Assembly (NCBI RefSeq): GCF_900176515.1
Contig: NZ_FWXV01000012.1
Span: 186,001-250,000 of the forward strand
DNA length: 64,000 nt
From: Kibdelosporangium aridum
Lineage (GTDB): Bacteria > Actinomycetota > Actinomycetes > Mycobacteriales > Pseudonocardiaceae
Direction: 5' to 3'
This document shows positions 43,008 through 51,269 of the stretch, piece after piece. The position numbers and the translations under genes are program-made. Below the pieces are notes generated by a model. That model saw only the letters and a list, made by a program, of their open reading frames with translations. It was not told the DNA's origin and ran no database searches. Within the stretch, counting starts at the first letter, position 1. The number at the start of each line of letters is the position of its first letter.

Positions 43008-43871
43008 CCGGGTGGCGTCCTGGCTGGGTGAGGCGCCGAACTGGCGGCGGTATTCGCGGCTGAACTGCGACGTGCTCTCATAACCGACCAAGTGCGCCAC
43101 GCCTGAGACATCTCCGGCGCGGGCGACCAGCAACGAGCGCGCCTCCTGCAGCCGGATGCGTTTCTGGTACTGCAACGGGCTCAGCGTGGTGACGGCGCGG
43201 AAATGCCTGTGCAGCGCGGACTCGCTCATCCCGGCCAGTCGCGCGAGGTCCGGGATGCGGATGGGCTCGGCGTAGTTCTCCCTGATCCACTGGATCACCC
43301 GGTTGACCTGGGACAGGGCACTGTCGGCCAACCCGGCCTGGCGGACCATCTCGCCGTGCGGCCCGGTCAGCAGGTGCCACAGGATTTCCTGCTCGATCAG
43401 CGGGCCCAGCACGGGCGCGTCCACCGGGCGGTCGAGCAGCCTCAGCAGCCGGACCAGGGCGTCAAGCAGGTCGGTGCCCGCGTCACTGGTCGCGATCGCG
43501 GGCAGATCGGCTGAGCTGCCGGCCAGGCGTCCTGCGGGCAGCTTCAGCAGCAGCGGCGCGATGGCTTCCGGCCGCAGCACCAGGCCCAAGCCCATCGCGG
43601 GCGCGTGCCTGCTGACATCGACGAAGTGACCGGTGATGGGCAGGTTGGCGGTGACCACCAGACACTGCCCGGCGCGGTATTCCAGGACGTTGCCGCCCAG
43701 CAGGATGCGTTTGCCGCCCTGGGCCAGTACCACCAGCAACGGCTCGGTCAGTGCGTGCTCCGGCACCACCGAGTCCACTTTGGCCAGTGTCAGCCCGGGG
43801 ATCGGAGTGCCCAGGTCCGGGCGGGCGTGCACCTCGATGAGCTCGCGGATCTCGTCCAGGACGGTACGCAT
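42990..43871 (-). CDS. AraC-family transcriptional regulator
   Basis: A 293-residue regulator. Residues 15-165 form an AraC-type sensor (N-terminal AraC_N class, as in regulators of alcohol or aldehyde metabolism), with LLVVLAQGGKRILLGGNVLEYRAGQCLVV. Residues 195-290 contain the paired helix-turn-helix domain: IRIPDLARLAGMSESALHRHFRAVT and SGVAHLVGYESTSQFSREYRRQFGASP. A perfect 15-base palindrome begins at its start codon, so the gene is likely tightly regulated, perhaps by itself or by a TetR-type protein. The ligand is unknown. Confidence 0.9.
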   Translation of the reverse strand: MRTVLDEIRELIEVHARPDLGTPIPGLTLAKVDSVVPEHALTEPLLVVLAQGGKRILLGGNVLEYRAGQCLVVTANLPITGHFVDVSRHAPAMGLGLVLRPEAIAPLLLKLPAGRLAGSSADLPAIATSDAGTDLLDALVRLLRLLDRPVDAPVLGPLIEQEILWHLLTGPHGEMVRQAGLADSALSQVNRVIQWIRENYAEPIRIPDLARLAGMSESALHRHFRAVTTLSPLQYQKRIRLQEARSLLVARAGDVSGVAHLVGYESTSQFSREYRRQFGASPSQDATRLRAEP

Positions 43872-43885
43872 GTTTTACTAAAACA
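43871..43885. promoter_or_regulatory. perfect 7-1-7 palindrome touching the AraC start codon
   Basis: TGTTTTACTAAAACA, an AT-rich island in about 70 percent GC sequence. On the minus strand it runs straight into the start codon with no room for a ribosome-binding site, so the transcript is probably leaderless and the site is probably an operator. Confidence 0.6.
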
Positions 43886-44079
43886 TCGCCTGGCGTCGGC
43901 GGACAAGGCGACCTCGGGCAGACTTCGTTGCCCAGTTCACTGTGGAATGCGTGGTCGCCCAGCAACGGCGGAAGCTCCTTGCCCTGGGCCAGTTCCATGT
44001 CACCCAGGCCAATGGTCTGTGGGGAATCCTTCAGGGGTGCGGGTTCGCAGGTGTCCTGCGGTCATGTCCAAGCCCGCTG

Positions 44080-44223
44080 TCAGCTGTCGTCACCGCGATT
44101 CTTCTCCGTCTCGGCGAGGTACTCGTCGATCTGCTCGGCTGTCGGGTCGACACCCACGGCTTCGGCGAACTCTTCCGGGTCTTCGAAGTCGTCGACATGT
44201 GGTTCTTCGTCTGGCCCTGTCAT
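44080..44223 (-). CDS. 47-residue acidic hypothetical protein
   Basis: ATG preceded by GGAGG 9 bases upstream. The peptide is very acidic (PDEEPHVDDFEDPEEFAEAV) and has no recognisable domain. It lies between the AraC and SpoIIE-type genes, separated from each by non-coding gaps. Coding status rests mainly on the good ribosome-binding site. Confidence 0.5.
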   Translation of the reverse strand: MTGPDEEPHVDDFEDPEEFAEAVGVDPTAEQIDEYLAETEKNRGDDS

Positions 44224-44281
44224 CACACAACACCTCCACTGTGGCCTCTGGTGAATACCCACGGTGTGCACGGGACAATCC

Positions 44282-45475
44282 TCAGCTCATCACGACCATC
44301 CGGCGCTCCCGGCGGCTGCGCCATTCCACCAGCAGCACGGTCGCGTCGTCCTGCAACCGGCCGCGCTGGTACGCCAGGATCTCGTGCATGAGCCTGCGCA
44401 GGGTCTCCGGCGCGGACAGCCCGTCGGCCTCGCGGCGGACCACGAAATCGGCGAAGCGGTGCAAACCGAACTGTTTCCCGGAGTGGTCACGGGCCTCGAC
44501 GATCCCGTCTGTGTAGAACAGCAGCCGGTCCCCCGGTTCCAACTGCTGCTCGCGGCGCACGGGCTGGACCGGGAACCGGAAGCCCATGGGCGGGCTTGTG
44601 TTGCCGGACAGCTCTTTCAGCCACCGGCCCTGCCGGATCAGCAGCGGCGGCGGGTGGCCGCGGTTGACCCAGCTGAGCCGCCCGGTCCGGTGGTCGAGCT
44701 CGGCCAGGATGCCGGTGGCGAACTGGCGCTTGCCGAACTGCGCGCCGATCGCCTCGTCGATGGCGATGCTCAGCTGCGGCAGGCTTGCGTTCTCCCGCCG
44801 GGAATTGCGGCACGTGCCGACAGCGAGCGCGACGGTCAAGCCGGCCGTCTGATCGTGTCCCATGGCGTCGAAGATCGACAGGTGCACCGTGTCGCCCGAA
44901 ACCGCGTAGTCCAACGCGTCACCGCCGATCGCGTAGGCGGGTTCGAGCAGGCCGCTGATCACGAGGTCATCGGTGGCGAACGACAGCGGCGGGATCAGCG
45001 GCCACACCATTTCCGCGGACATCGACATGGATCGGGTCCGCACAAGCCTGGCGAATGAGTCGCTGTGCGGCTTCTTGCTGACCACAATCAAGGCGATCAG
45101 CGACGCCAGCGCACGCAGTCGCTCCACTGTGGTCACATCGTGCACCGGTGACGCCACACCGAGCACGCCCACTCGCTCGGTCCCGTCCAGCAAGGGGACC
45201 CAGAAGTGGTAGCCCGCGGCCGCGCGATCGGACGTGATCAGTTCGACGTGCCGGTATGACCGGCCGGCGAGGCCCGCGTCCACAGATGACACCTCATCCC
45301 GGCCCAGCGCGATCAGGTTTTCCTGGCGCAGGTCGGGAACAAGGATGGTCACGTCGGAGAATCCCGCTTCCGCGCAATGCTTTCCGACCAATCCGGGCAG
45401 CGTTTCCATGGGCGCCAGATGGCTTGCTTCGAGCAGGCCGGCCAGCATCCGGAAACCACCGCCGTCGGCCGTCAT
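44282..45475 (-). CDS. SpoIIE/PP2C-type serine phosphatase with GAF-like sensor
   Basis: A 397-residue protein. Residues about 15-150 look like a GAF domain (ETLPGLVGKHCAEAGFSDVTILVPD, GVLGVASPV). Residues about 180-395 are a SpoIIE/RsbU PP2C phosphatase with metal-binding aspartates in YAIGGDALDYAV, FDAMGHDQTAGL and DRLLFYTDGIVEARD, and RLQDDATVLLVEW. Such enzymes dephosphorylate anti-anti-sigma factors to release stress sigma factors. The ATG overlaps the stop of the upstream DUF2243 gene (ATGA). No anti-sigma partner genes are beside it. Confidence 0.88.
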   Translation of the reverse strand: MTADGGGFRMLAGLLEASHLAPMETLPGLVGKHCAEAGFSDVTILVPDLRQENLIALGRDEVSSVDAGLAGRSYRHVELITSDRAAAGYHFWVPLLDGTERVGVLGVASPVHDVTTVERLRALASLIALIVVSKKPHSDSFARLVRTRSMSMSAEMVWPLIPPLSFATDDLVISGLLEPAYAIGGDALDYAVSGDTVHLSIFDAMGHDQTAGLTVALAVGTCRNSRRENASLPQLSIAIDEAIGAQFGKRQFATGILAELDHRTGRLSWVNRGHPPPLLIRQGRWLKELSGNTSPPMGFRFPVQPVRREQQLEPGDRLLFYTDGIVEARDHSGKQFGLHRFADFVVRREADGLSAPETLRRLMHEILAYQRGRLQDDATVLLVEWRSRRERRMVVMS

Positions 45476-45915
45476 CCCGGCGCCTTCGCCCGGTGGCGGC
45501 CAAGCAGGGTGCCGATGGCGACGAACCCGGCTCCGACGGCCAGGAAAGCCAAGTCGTACGCGAGTTGCCCCGCTCCAGCACGGACATGGTGCACACCGAG
45601 CACCAAGTGGTCCACGGTGCCTTCGACAAGGTTGAACCAGCCCCACCCGGCGAGCATCCAGCCGAACGCACGACGGCCACGGTCGGCCGGGGCCTGCGGC
45701 GCGGCGTGCACCAGCAGCGCGATGCCCGTCATCACGAAGATCAGGCACAGCAGGTGGAACAGGCCGTCCGCGACCATGTTCGCCTGCATGTCCGCCGGGT
45801 ACCAGCCGGAGAGCATGTGATGCCACTCCAGCAGCTGGTGCAGCACGATCCCGTCGATGAAACCGCCGACGCCCAGACCGAGCAGCAGACAGGCGAATGG
45901 GAAGGCGGATCGCAT
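45472..45915 (-). CDS. DUF2243 membrane protein
   Basis: A 147-residue protein with four hydrophobic helices. The family signature is visible: GLGVGGFIDGIVLHQLLEWHHM near the N-terminus and GWGWFNLVEGTVDHLVLGVHHVR in the middle, both rich in conserved histidines that may bind metal. The role of the family is unknown. It is translationally coupled to the phosphatase downstream. Confidence 0.88.
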   Translation of the reverse strand: MRSAFPFACLLLGLGVGGFIDGIVLHQLLEWHHMLSGWYPADMQANMVADGLFHLLCLIFVMTGIALLVHAAPQAPADRGRRAFGWMLAGWGWFNLVEGTVDHLVLGVHHVRAGAGQLAYDLAFLAVGAGFVAIGTLLGRHRAKAPG

Positions 45916-45950
45916 GTCTCCGGCTACCCGGCACTGTGTGCAGGAAACAA

Positions 45951-46661
45951 CTAGGCACCGGCCAGCAGGGACTTGACCAAGTCATGGATCTGCGGTGACG
46001 GGCTGAGGCCGAGTTCGTCGCGCAGACGCGTGCGATAGCTCGCGTACTGGCGCACCGCAGCGGCCGGGTTGCCGTCGGCGATGTGCAGCTCGACCAGGGT
46101 CCGGTGCGCGCTTTCCCGTAGCGGATCCGTTCGTACGACCGACATGGCCGCCAGATACGCCCGATGCCGGTCGCCGGATGACCGGAACCGATGGCTGAGA
46201 GCCTCGAGGGCACGTAACCGCGCCTGGCGCCACCAGTCCTGTTCCGCGTGCACCCAATCGTGGTCCCAGCCTGGCAGCAAATCCGCTTGCAGCAACGTGA
46301 CCGCGGTTTCGTCCGGGTGGCAGCCAGGTGCCGTGACCACGGCCGCCAGTTCACGCGCCCGGCGGAAGTCGACCTCCACGCGCGCGTCTAGAGCGAGCGC
46401 GTCTTCACTGGACACGACCAGCGGTTCGGATGATTTGACCAGGCGCCACAAGGTCGACCGCAAGCACGCCGCAGCACGCCGGGCTGTCGTGTCCGGCCAC
46501 AGCGTGGCGGCCGCGGCGGCGCGTTCGATCGATGTCTGCTGAAGCGCGAGCAGCGCCAGAAGCCTGCGTACACCGGGCACAACGTGCACCGGGCGGCTGT
46601 CACAGTCGAGACGAAAGCCGCCGAGCAAGCGGATCCGTGGCTGTGGCGAGGTGTGTGTCAT
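45951..46661 (-). CDS. small SARP/BTAD-type transcriptional regulator
   Basis: A 236-residue protein starting at MTHTSPQPRIRLLGGFRL. The N-terminal 100 residues resemble the OmpR-like winged helix of SARPs (RIRLLGGFRLDCDSRPVHVVPGVRRLLALLAL). The rest is the BTAD helical domain (RLRALEALSHRFRSSGDRHRAYLAAMSVVRTDPLRESAHRTLVELH, and TRLRDELGLSPSPQI). There is no ATPase or TPR extension. It is divergent from the manganese catalase gene with an extensive inverted repeat in between. An earlier in-frame ATG at 46712 is possible. Confidence 0.8.
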   Translation of the reverse strand: MTHTSPQPRIRLLGGFRLDCDSRPVHVVPGVRRLLALLALQQTSIERAAAAATLWPDTTARRAAACLRSTLWRLVKSSEPLVVSSEDALALDARVEVDFRRARELAAVVTAPGCHPDETAVTLLQADLLPGWDHDWVHAEQDWWRQARLRALEALSHRFRSSGDRHRAYLAAMSVVRTDPLRESAHRTLVELHIADGNPAAAVRQYASYRTRLRDELGLSPSPQIHDLVKSLLAGA

Positions 46662-46750
46662 CGGCGTTCGTCCATCGGCTCGGGTTGGCGTCCAGACCCG
46701 TCGGATGCCCATGAAACGTGCTGTAACACGGGGAAGCAGCCAAATTTTTT

Positions 46751-46800
46751 CGACGCCTGACCAGCGGCGGTGACGCGCTGGTGGCACCGGTGAGGCGTCG
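46751..46800. repeat. nested inverted repeat upstream of the Mn catalase
   Basis: Outer arms CGACGCCT (46751) and AGGCGTCG (46793), inner arms CCAGCG (46761) and CGCTGG (46776). The right side has a bulge of about 9 bases. It is preceded by a TTTTTT run on the plus strand, so neither direction gives a normal hairpin plus U-run terminator. A 5' leader structure or a multi-site operator is possible. Confidence 0.45.
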
Positions 46801-46854
46801 CGGTCACACGGTGTTCCTAACGTCGGCGCTCTGCGAAAGTCCAAGGGAGGCAAG

Positions 46855-47718
46855 ATGTTCCTGCACACCAGCAGGCTGCAGTTCGAGGCGAAGCCCGAGC
46901 GCCCGGACGCCCACTACGCCCGCAAGCTCCAGGAGCTCATCGGCGGTGCGTGGGGCGAGATGACCGTGACCATGCAGTACCTGTTCCAGGGGTGGAACTG
47001 CCGGATCGAAGGCAAGTACAAAGACCTGATCATGGACGTGGCCACCGAGGAGATCGGCCACGTGGAAATGCTCTCCACCATGGTCGCCCGGCTGCTGGAG
47101 GGCGCTCCGGCGCAGACGACGGCGGCGATGGTGGACAAAGACCCGGTACTGGCCGCGATCATCGGCGGAATGGACCCGCAACAAGCGATCGTCAGCGGCG
47201 GCGGGCCAACGCTGTCCGACAGCAACGGCGTACCGTGGAACGGCCGGTACATCGTGGCCAGCGGCAATCTGATGGCCGACTTCCGGGCGAACGTGGCCGC
47301 CGAGGCACAAGGCAGGCTGCAGACCGCGCGGCTCTATCACATGAGCGACGACCCAGGCGTGCGCGCCATGCTCAAGTTCAACCTCGCCAGAGACACCGCA
47401 CACCAGAACATGTGGCTCGCGGCGATCGAAGAACTCCAGGAGGACGGCCTGGAGGGCCCCGTGACCCCGAGTGCGTTGTTCGACGAGGAGTACCAAGAAC
47501 ACGCGAGCACGATCTGGCACAACTCCGACGGCACGGCGGGCCCCGAAGGCAGGTGGGCCAGCGGGCCCGCACCGGACGGGATGCGCGAGTTCTCCTACAA
47601 GATGGACCCGGAACCGTTGGGTGACAAGGCGTCGGCTCCGAAACCGGACCCGCTGCTGTACGCGACCAGCCCGGAAAACCTCGGCCTGATCGAGAAAGCG
47701 ATCAAGAAGCTCACCTGA
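46855..47718 (+). CDS. manganese catalase
   Basis: A 287-residue dimanganese catalase that breaks down hydrogen peroxide in the cytoplasm. The ferritin-like four-helix core is clear: GEMTVTMQYLFQGW, then DVATEEIGHVEMLSTM with the Glu and His metal ligands, and LKFNLARDTAHQNMWLAAIEE with the second His. The C-terminal region (FSYKMDPEPLGDKASAP) matches the family. GGGAGG precedes the ATG at good spacing. Downstream, past a repeat array, lies an Nramp-type transporter that could supply manganese. Confidence 0.93.
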   Translation: MFLHTSRLQFEAKPERPDAHYARKLQELIGGAWGEMTVTMQYLFQGWNCRIEGKYKDLIMDVATEEIGHVEMLSTMVARLLEGAPAQTTAAMVDKDPVLAAIIGGMDPQQAIVSGGGPTLSDSNGVPWNGRYIVASGNLMADFRANVAAEAQGRLQTARLYHMSDDPGVRAMLKFNLARDTAHQNMWLAAIEELQEDGLEGPVTPSALFDEEYQEHASTIWHNSDGTAGPEGRWASGPAPDGMREFSYKMDPEPLGDKASAPKPDPLLYATSPENLGLIEKAIKKLT

Positions 47719-48126
47719 GGTGCCCACTGGCAGGGCTCACGGCAAAGGCAGACGCTGCCGCGAGCCCTGCCCCGGCCTATCGAGAAATGACGCCACTTCA
47801 CAAACTCACCCAAGGTGCTCCACCAGCAGAGCCTCCAGCAAACGGCGGGCGCCGCGGGCCCTGCTCAGGCTTGGCCGAGCCCTACCCCGCCGCTCGAGAA
47901 ACAGTCGCATGATCGCCACTCCCCAAGCGATCAACAAGCTCACCCGAGATGCCCGCCAGCATGGGCTTTCCGCACAGCGCCAGGCGCCGCGCCCTGCTCA
48001 GACTTTGCCGCGAGCCCTGCCTCCGCTACCCGAGAAGAACACTTGCACGATCGCCACTTCAGAGGCGATCAACGAGCCCACCCAAGGTGCCACTCGAGGA
48101 GAACGCCTGCATGGTCGCCACTTCAG
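47695..48126. repeat. degenerate direct-repeat array between Mn catalase and mntH
   Basis: Three full copies and part of a fourth. The anchor AAGCTCACC-type sequence occurs at 47707 (the last codons of the catalase), 47802, 47936 and 48074, giving periods of 95, 134 and 138 bases. Each full unit also holds GCCGCGAGCCCTGCC or a close variant, CGAGAA, and ATCGCCACTTCA. The last of these recurs as the first codons of the transporter (ATGGTCGCCACTTCAG). Each unit has a possible GGGCT...AGCCC stem; the best is 47733-47767 (GGGCTCACGGCA with TGCCGCGAGCCC). The 390 bases between the two genes hold nothing else that I recognise. Confidence 0.7.
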
Positions 48127-49334
48127 TACGAACCCCTGTCACCGCAAGGCTGCGGACAGCGGCCACGGTGATGGGTCCGGCGTTCGTCGTCGCGGTCGCC
48201 TACGTCGATCCCGGGAACTTCGCCACCAACATGTCCGGTGGGGCGACCCACGGCTATCTGCTCCTGTGGGTCATCGTCAGCGCGAGCCTGCTGGCCATGT
48301 TCATCCAGTACCAGTCCGCCAAACTCGGCGTCGTCACCGGCCGGAACCTGCCGCAGCTGTGCCGTGAGCACTACTCCCGGCCGGTCACCGGGATGCTGTG
48401 GGTGCAGGCCGAACTGGTCGCGATGGCCACCGATCTCGCCGAATTCGTGGGCGCCGCAGTGGCGCTCAACCTCTTGTTCGGCATACCGCTGTTGCCCGCG
48501 GCGGTCATCACCGCGATCGTGTCGGCGGGCATTCTCATGCTGCAACCGTTGCGGCGTAGGCGGTTTGAGGCGGTGATCATCGGCCTGCTCGCCGTCGTGC
48601 TCGGCGGGTTCCTTTATCAGACCTTGCAACTCGGTCCGTTGACCGGGGCGGTCGGTGGGCTGGTGCCTGGGTTCGCCGGGACTGACAGCGTGCTGCTGGC
48701 CACCGGGATGCTGGGTGCGACCGTGATGCCGCATGTGATCTACCTGCACTCCGCGCTGACCCAGCAGCATCACGGGTCCAATCGCGACAGTGCATTGCGA
48801 ACGAGCAAGGCCGACATCGCCGTCGCTCTCACCATCGCTGGTGTGGTCAACGTCAGCATGCTGGTCGTGGCGGCGGGCGCGTTTCACACGGGGACCTCTG
48901 CCCCGCCGGAGTCTCTCGAGCAGATGCACGGCGGCTTGGGCGACCTGCTCGGTCCCGGGGCGGCGTTGGCGTTCGCGTTGGCCCTGTTGGCTTCCGGGTT
49001 GGCGGCGTCCAGTGTCGGCACGTACTCCGGGCAAGTGGTGATGGAAGGGTTCCTGCGCCGCCGTATCCCGCTGAGTCTGCGCAGGCTCGCCACCATGGCG
49101 CCCGCCCTGGCCATCCTCGCACTGGGTGCCGATCCCACGCAGGCCTTGGTGATCAGCCAGGTCGTGTTGTCCTTCGGCATCCCGTTCGCTCTTGTGCCGC
49201 TCGTCCTGCTCGGCCGCCGCAGGGACGTGATGGGCAGGCACGCGAACAAGCGTCTCGTCACGGCGTTCGGCGTGACCGCGGCGGTGGTCGTCTCGGCGCT
49301 GAACCTGTTCCTGCTGGTACGAACCTTCCTCTAG
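48111..49334 (+). CDS. mntH: Nramp-family divalent metal (Mn2+) transporter
   Basis: A 407-residue membrane protein with 11 likely helices. The first-helix signature VAVAYVDPGNFATNMSGG carries the DPGN metal-binding motif. The sixth helix has TVMPHVIYLHSAL with the MPH motif, and LASGLAASSVGTYSGQVVMEGF follows later. These features match MntH proton-coupled manganese importers. The start MVATSVRTPV is preferred (GAGGAG about 10 bases upstream). Its first codons coincide with the repeat unit of the preceding array. The stop overlaps that of the convergent hydrolase (CTAG). Confidence 0.92.
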   Translation: MVATSVRTPVTARLRTAATVMGPAFVVAVAYVDPGNFATNMSGGATHGYLLLWVIVSASLLAMFIQYQSAKLGVVTGRNLPQLCREHYSRPVTGMLWVQAELVAMATDLAEFVGAAVALNLLFGIPLLPAAVITAIVSAGILMLQPLRRRRFEAVIIGLLAVVLGGFLYQTLQLGPLTGAVGGLVPGFAGTDSVLLATGMLGATVMPHVIYLHSALTQQHHGSNRDSALRTSKADIAVALTIAGVVNVSMLVVAAGAFHTGTSAPPESLEQMHGGLGDLLGPGAALAFALALLASGLAASSVGTYSGQVVMEGFLRRRIPLSLRRLATMAPALAILALGADPTQALVISQVVLSFGIPFALVPLVLLGRRRDVMGRHANKRLVTAFGVTAAVVVSALNLFLLVRTFL

Positions 49335-49957
49335 CTCACGAGGTGCTTGTCGAACCACTCGACGGCCCGGCGTGCCACCTCGGGCAGCATCCCCGGTTCT
49401 TCGAACAAATGGCTCGCGCCTTCCACGACGTCGACCCGCGTCAAGGCCGTCATCCGCTGCGTCGCCTGCTTGTTGAGGTCAAGTACGGCCTGGTCGAGGC
49501 TGCCGACGATCAGCAAAGTCGGCGCCCGCACGCGACCCAGCGCGTCGTCACCGGCGAGATCAGGTCGTCCACCACGGCAGACCACGGCCCGCACCGACGC
49601 GGCCCGGCGTGCGGCCGCGACCAAAGCCGCGGCTCCGCCGGTGCTGGCGCCGAACAGGCCGACTGGCAGGCCAGGCACCTGGATCCGGGCCAGCTCGACC
49701 GCGGACACCAGCCGGTCGGCCAGCAGCGGGATGTCGAACCGGAACTCCCGTAATTCCTCCTGCTCGGTGAGCAAGTCCAGCAACAGGGTGGCGAACCTGG
49801 CGTCCTGCAACTCCCTGGCCACGGCCTGGTTGCGTGGGCTGTGCCGGGAACTGCCCGATCCGTGGGCGAAGACGACGAGCCCACGGGCGTCAGCGGGAAT
49901 CACCAGGTCGCCCGGCAGTTCGACGTTGTCCCACCCCACACTCACCTGCATAGTCAT
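49331..49957 (-). CDS. alpha/beta hydrolase (dienelactone-hydrolase-like)
   Basis: A 208-residue hydrolase with nucleophile serine in GLFGASTGGAAAL, the acid in LLIVGSLDQAVLDLN and histidine in EGASHLFEEPG. The opening VELPGDLVIPADARGLVVFAHGSGSSRHSPRN is typical of the small actinomycete hydrolases often paired with or fused to phosphoribosyltransferases. No such partner is adjacent here. The ATG at 49957 has AAGGGG 8 bases upstream. Confidence 0.85.
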   Translation of the reverse strand: MTMQVSVGWDNVELPGDLVIPADARGLVVFAHGSGSSRHSPRNQAVARELQDARFATLLLDLLTEQEELREFRFDIPLLADRLVSAVELARIQVPGLPVGLFGASTGGAAALVAAARRAASVRAVVCRGGRPDLAGDDALGRVRAPTLLIVGSLDQAVLDLNKQATQRMTALTRVDVVEGASHLFEEPGMLPEVARRAVEWFDKHLVS

Positions 49958-50018
49958 CGCGTCACCCCTTCCGTGGTGTCGAGGGGTTACCCCTTCCACC
50001 CGGCGTTAGGCGCTGACC

Positions 50019-50867
50019 TCAGCCAAGAAGTTCCACCTGACGTTCCACCGACGGGGGCAGCTTGCGGCGCTGCTTGACGACTGCGGGCAAACGCAGCACC
50101 GCAGCGCCCAAGGCGGCCCGCGCGTCCGGATCACGCAATCCTCGCTTGGCCAACGACCAGGCGTGCGCGGAGGCAGCACGAAGCCGACGCCGTAGCCACG
50201 TGGTGAGCAGGTCGTTGCGCATCTCGGCTCGCCGGCGTTCCGTGCTCGGGCTGCGGACCGCCGAAGGCCAGTGATGTGCCACCGCGTCGGCCACGTAACA
50301 GCATTCCCACCCGGCTGCCGCCATGTCCCAGCAGAACAACCGCTCCTCCCCAGGGAAGAACAGCACCGGGTTGAAGCCGCCTACCTGCAGGAACGCTTCG
50401 CGTCGGACAACCGAGCCGCAGCAGACGAAACCCAGTACGGACGGGCCGGGCAAATCGCCTGCCTGGCCCAGTGCCGAAGAAGCCATCTCGTCGCACGTCG
50501 GGTCGTCCGTTCCAGTTGGATGCACCACGACCCTGGCTGCGATGACACCGAGCCGGGGATGCCGTTCGAACAGTTCCTCGGCTGTGCTCAACGCGTCCGG
50601 CGCCCACCAGGAGTCGTCGTCGCTGAACGCCACATACCGCGTGCGTGCCAAGCGGACACCGTGGTTACGCGCTGACGCACCAACATTGCGCCCCAACGAC
50701 ACCGTGCGCACCCACGGGAAGTCCTTCCGCATTCGACGCACTGTGTCGTCGGAGGAACCGTTGTCCACAACGATCACCGGGACGCGCAGCGGCTGCAGGT
50801 GCGTGATGGTCCGAGTCAGCTCGTCCACGCGGTTGCGGGTGGCGATCACCACCGTTGTATCAGCCAC
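50019..50867 (-). CDS. family 2 glycosyltransferase
   Basis: A 282-residue GT-A fold enzyme. It opens with TTVVIATRNRVDEL, then VVDNGSSDDTV, the acidic metal site YVAFSDDDSWWAP, and the acceptor-side GFVCCGSVVRREAFLQVGGFNP with FFPGEERLFCWDMAAAGWECCY. The C-terminal helices are basic. Sugar donor and acceptor cannot be told. A GTG start is used; a TTG at 50885 is an alternative. It stands alone, with no other envelope genes around it. Confidence 0.88.
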   Translation of the reverse strand: MADTTVVIATRNRVDELTRTITHLQPLRVPVIVVDNGSSDDTVRRMRKDFPWVRTVSLGRNVGASARNHGVRLARTRYVAFSDDDSWWAPDALSTAEELFERHPRLGVIAARVVVHPTGTDDPTCDEMASSALGQAGDLPGPSVLGFVCCGSVVRREAFLQVGGFNPVLFFPGEERLFCWDMAAAGWECCYVADAVAHHWPSAVRSPSTERRRAEMRNDLLTTWLRRRLRAASAHAWSLAKRGLRDPDARAALGAAVLRLPAVVKQRRKLPPSVERQVELLG

Positions 50868-50959
50868 GTGACCATGCCTACCCAACCAGGATGGCGGAAA
50901 ACGCGTTTTTCCTCGGCGCGGAAGGGTAGGCCTCGCTGCGGAGGAGAGGAGGTGTGAAC

Positions 50960-51154
50960 ATGGCGGACAACCCCAACCCCATCCAGATGCAGAAGTACCT
51001 CAGCGGGATCGACTACCCGGCGAGCCGGGACGACCTGGTGAGGCACGCCGAACAGCAGGGCGCGGACAGCGACGTGCTCGACAACCTGCGCAAAATACCT
51101 GACCGGGAGTACAACGGCCCGAACGCCGTGAGCCAGGAGTTCTCGCGGAGCTGA
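50960..51154 (+). CDS. DUF2795 small protein
   Basis: A 64-residue protein preceded by AGGAGG at 7-base spacing. QMQKYLSGIDYPASRDDLVRHAE and VLDNLRKIPDREYNGPNAVSQEF match the DUF2795 family, which is common near stress-related genes in actinomycetes and of unknown function. Confidence 0.85.
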   Translation: MADNPNPIQMQKYLSGIDYPASRDDLVRHAEQQGADSDVLDNLRKIPDREYNGPNAVSQEFSRS

Positions 51155-51165
51155 GGCGGAACTGA

Positions 51166-51196
51166 TCCGGCGGCGGCGTGCGTCAGCGCCGCCGGA
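51166..51196 (+). terminator. hairpin terminator after the DUF2795 gene
   Basis: Ten-base perfect arms TCCGGCGGCG and CGCCGCCGGA with an 11-base loop. It is 12 bases after the stop codon. Confidence 0.7.
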
Positions 51197-51269
51197 CATC
51201 ACAACAATCCACTGTGGTCACGGCGGTGGCGGCACGGTTCGCCGGCCGACATCCGGGTAGTCACCAGGC

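Noticed and set aside
46741..46800. Intrinsic terminator before the Mn catalase
   Set aside because: The T-run precedes the hairpin on the plus strand and becomes an A-run after it on the minus strand, so neither direction gives a hairpin plus U-tract.
47720..48110. Short coding genes inside the repeat array after the Mn catalase
   Set aside because: Small frames such as one from the ATG at 47910 (MIATPQAINKLTRDA) look like copies of the flanking gene ends; stop codons and frames differ between units, so coding is not supported.
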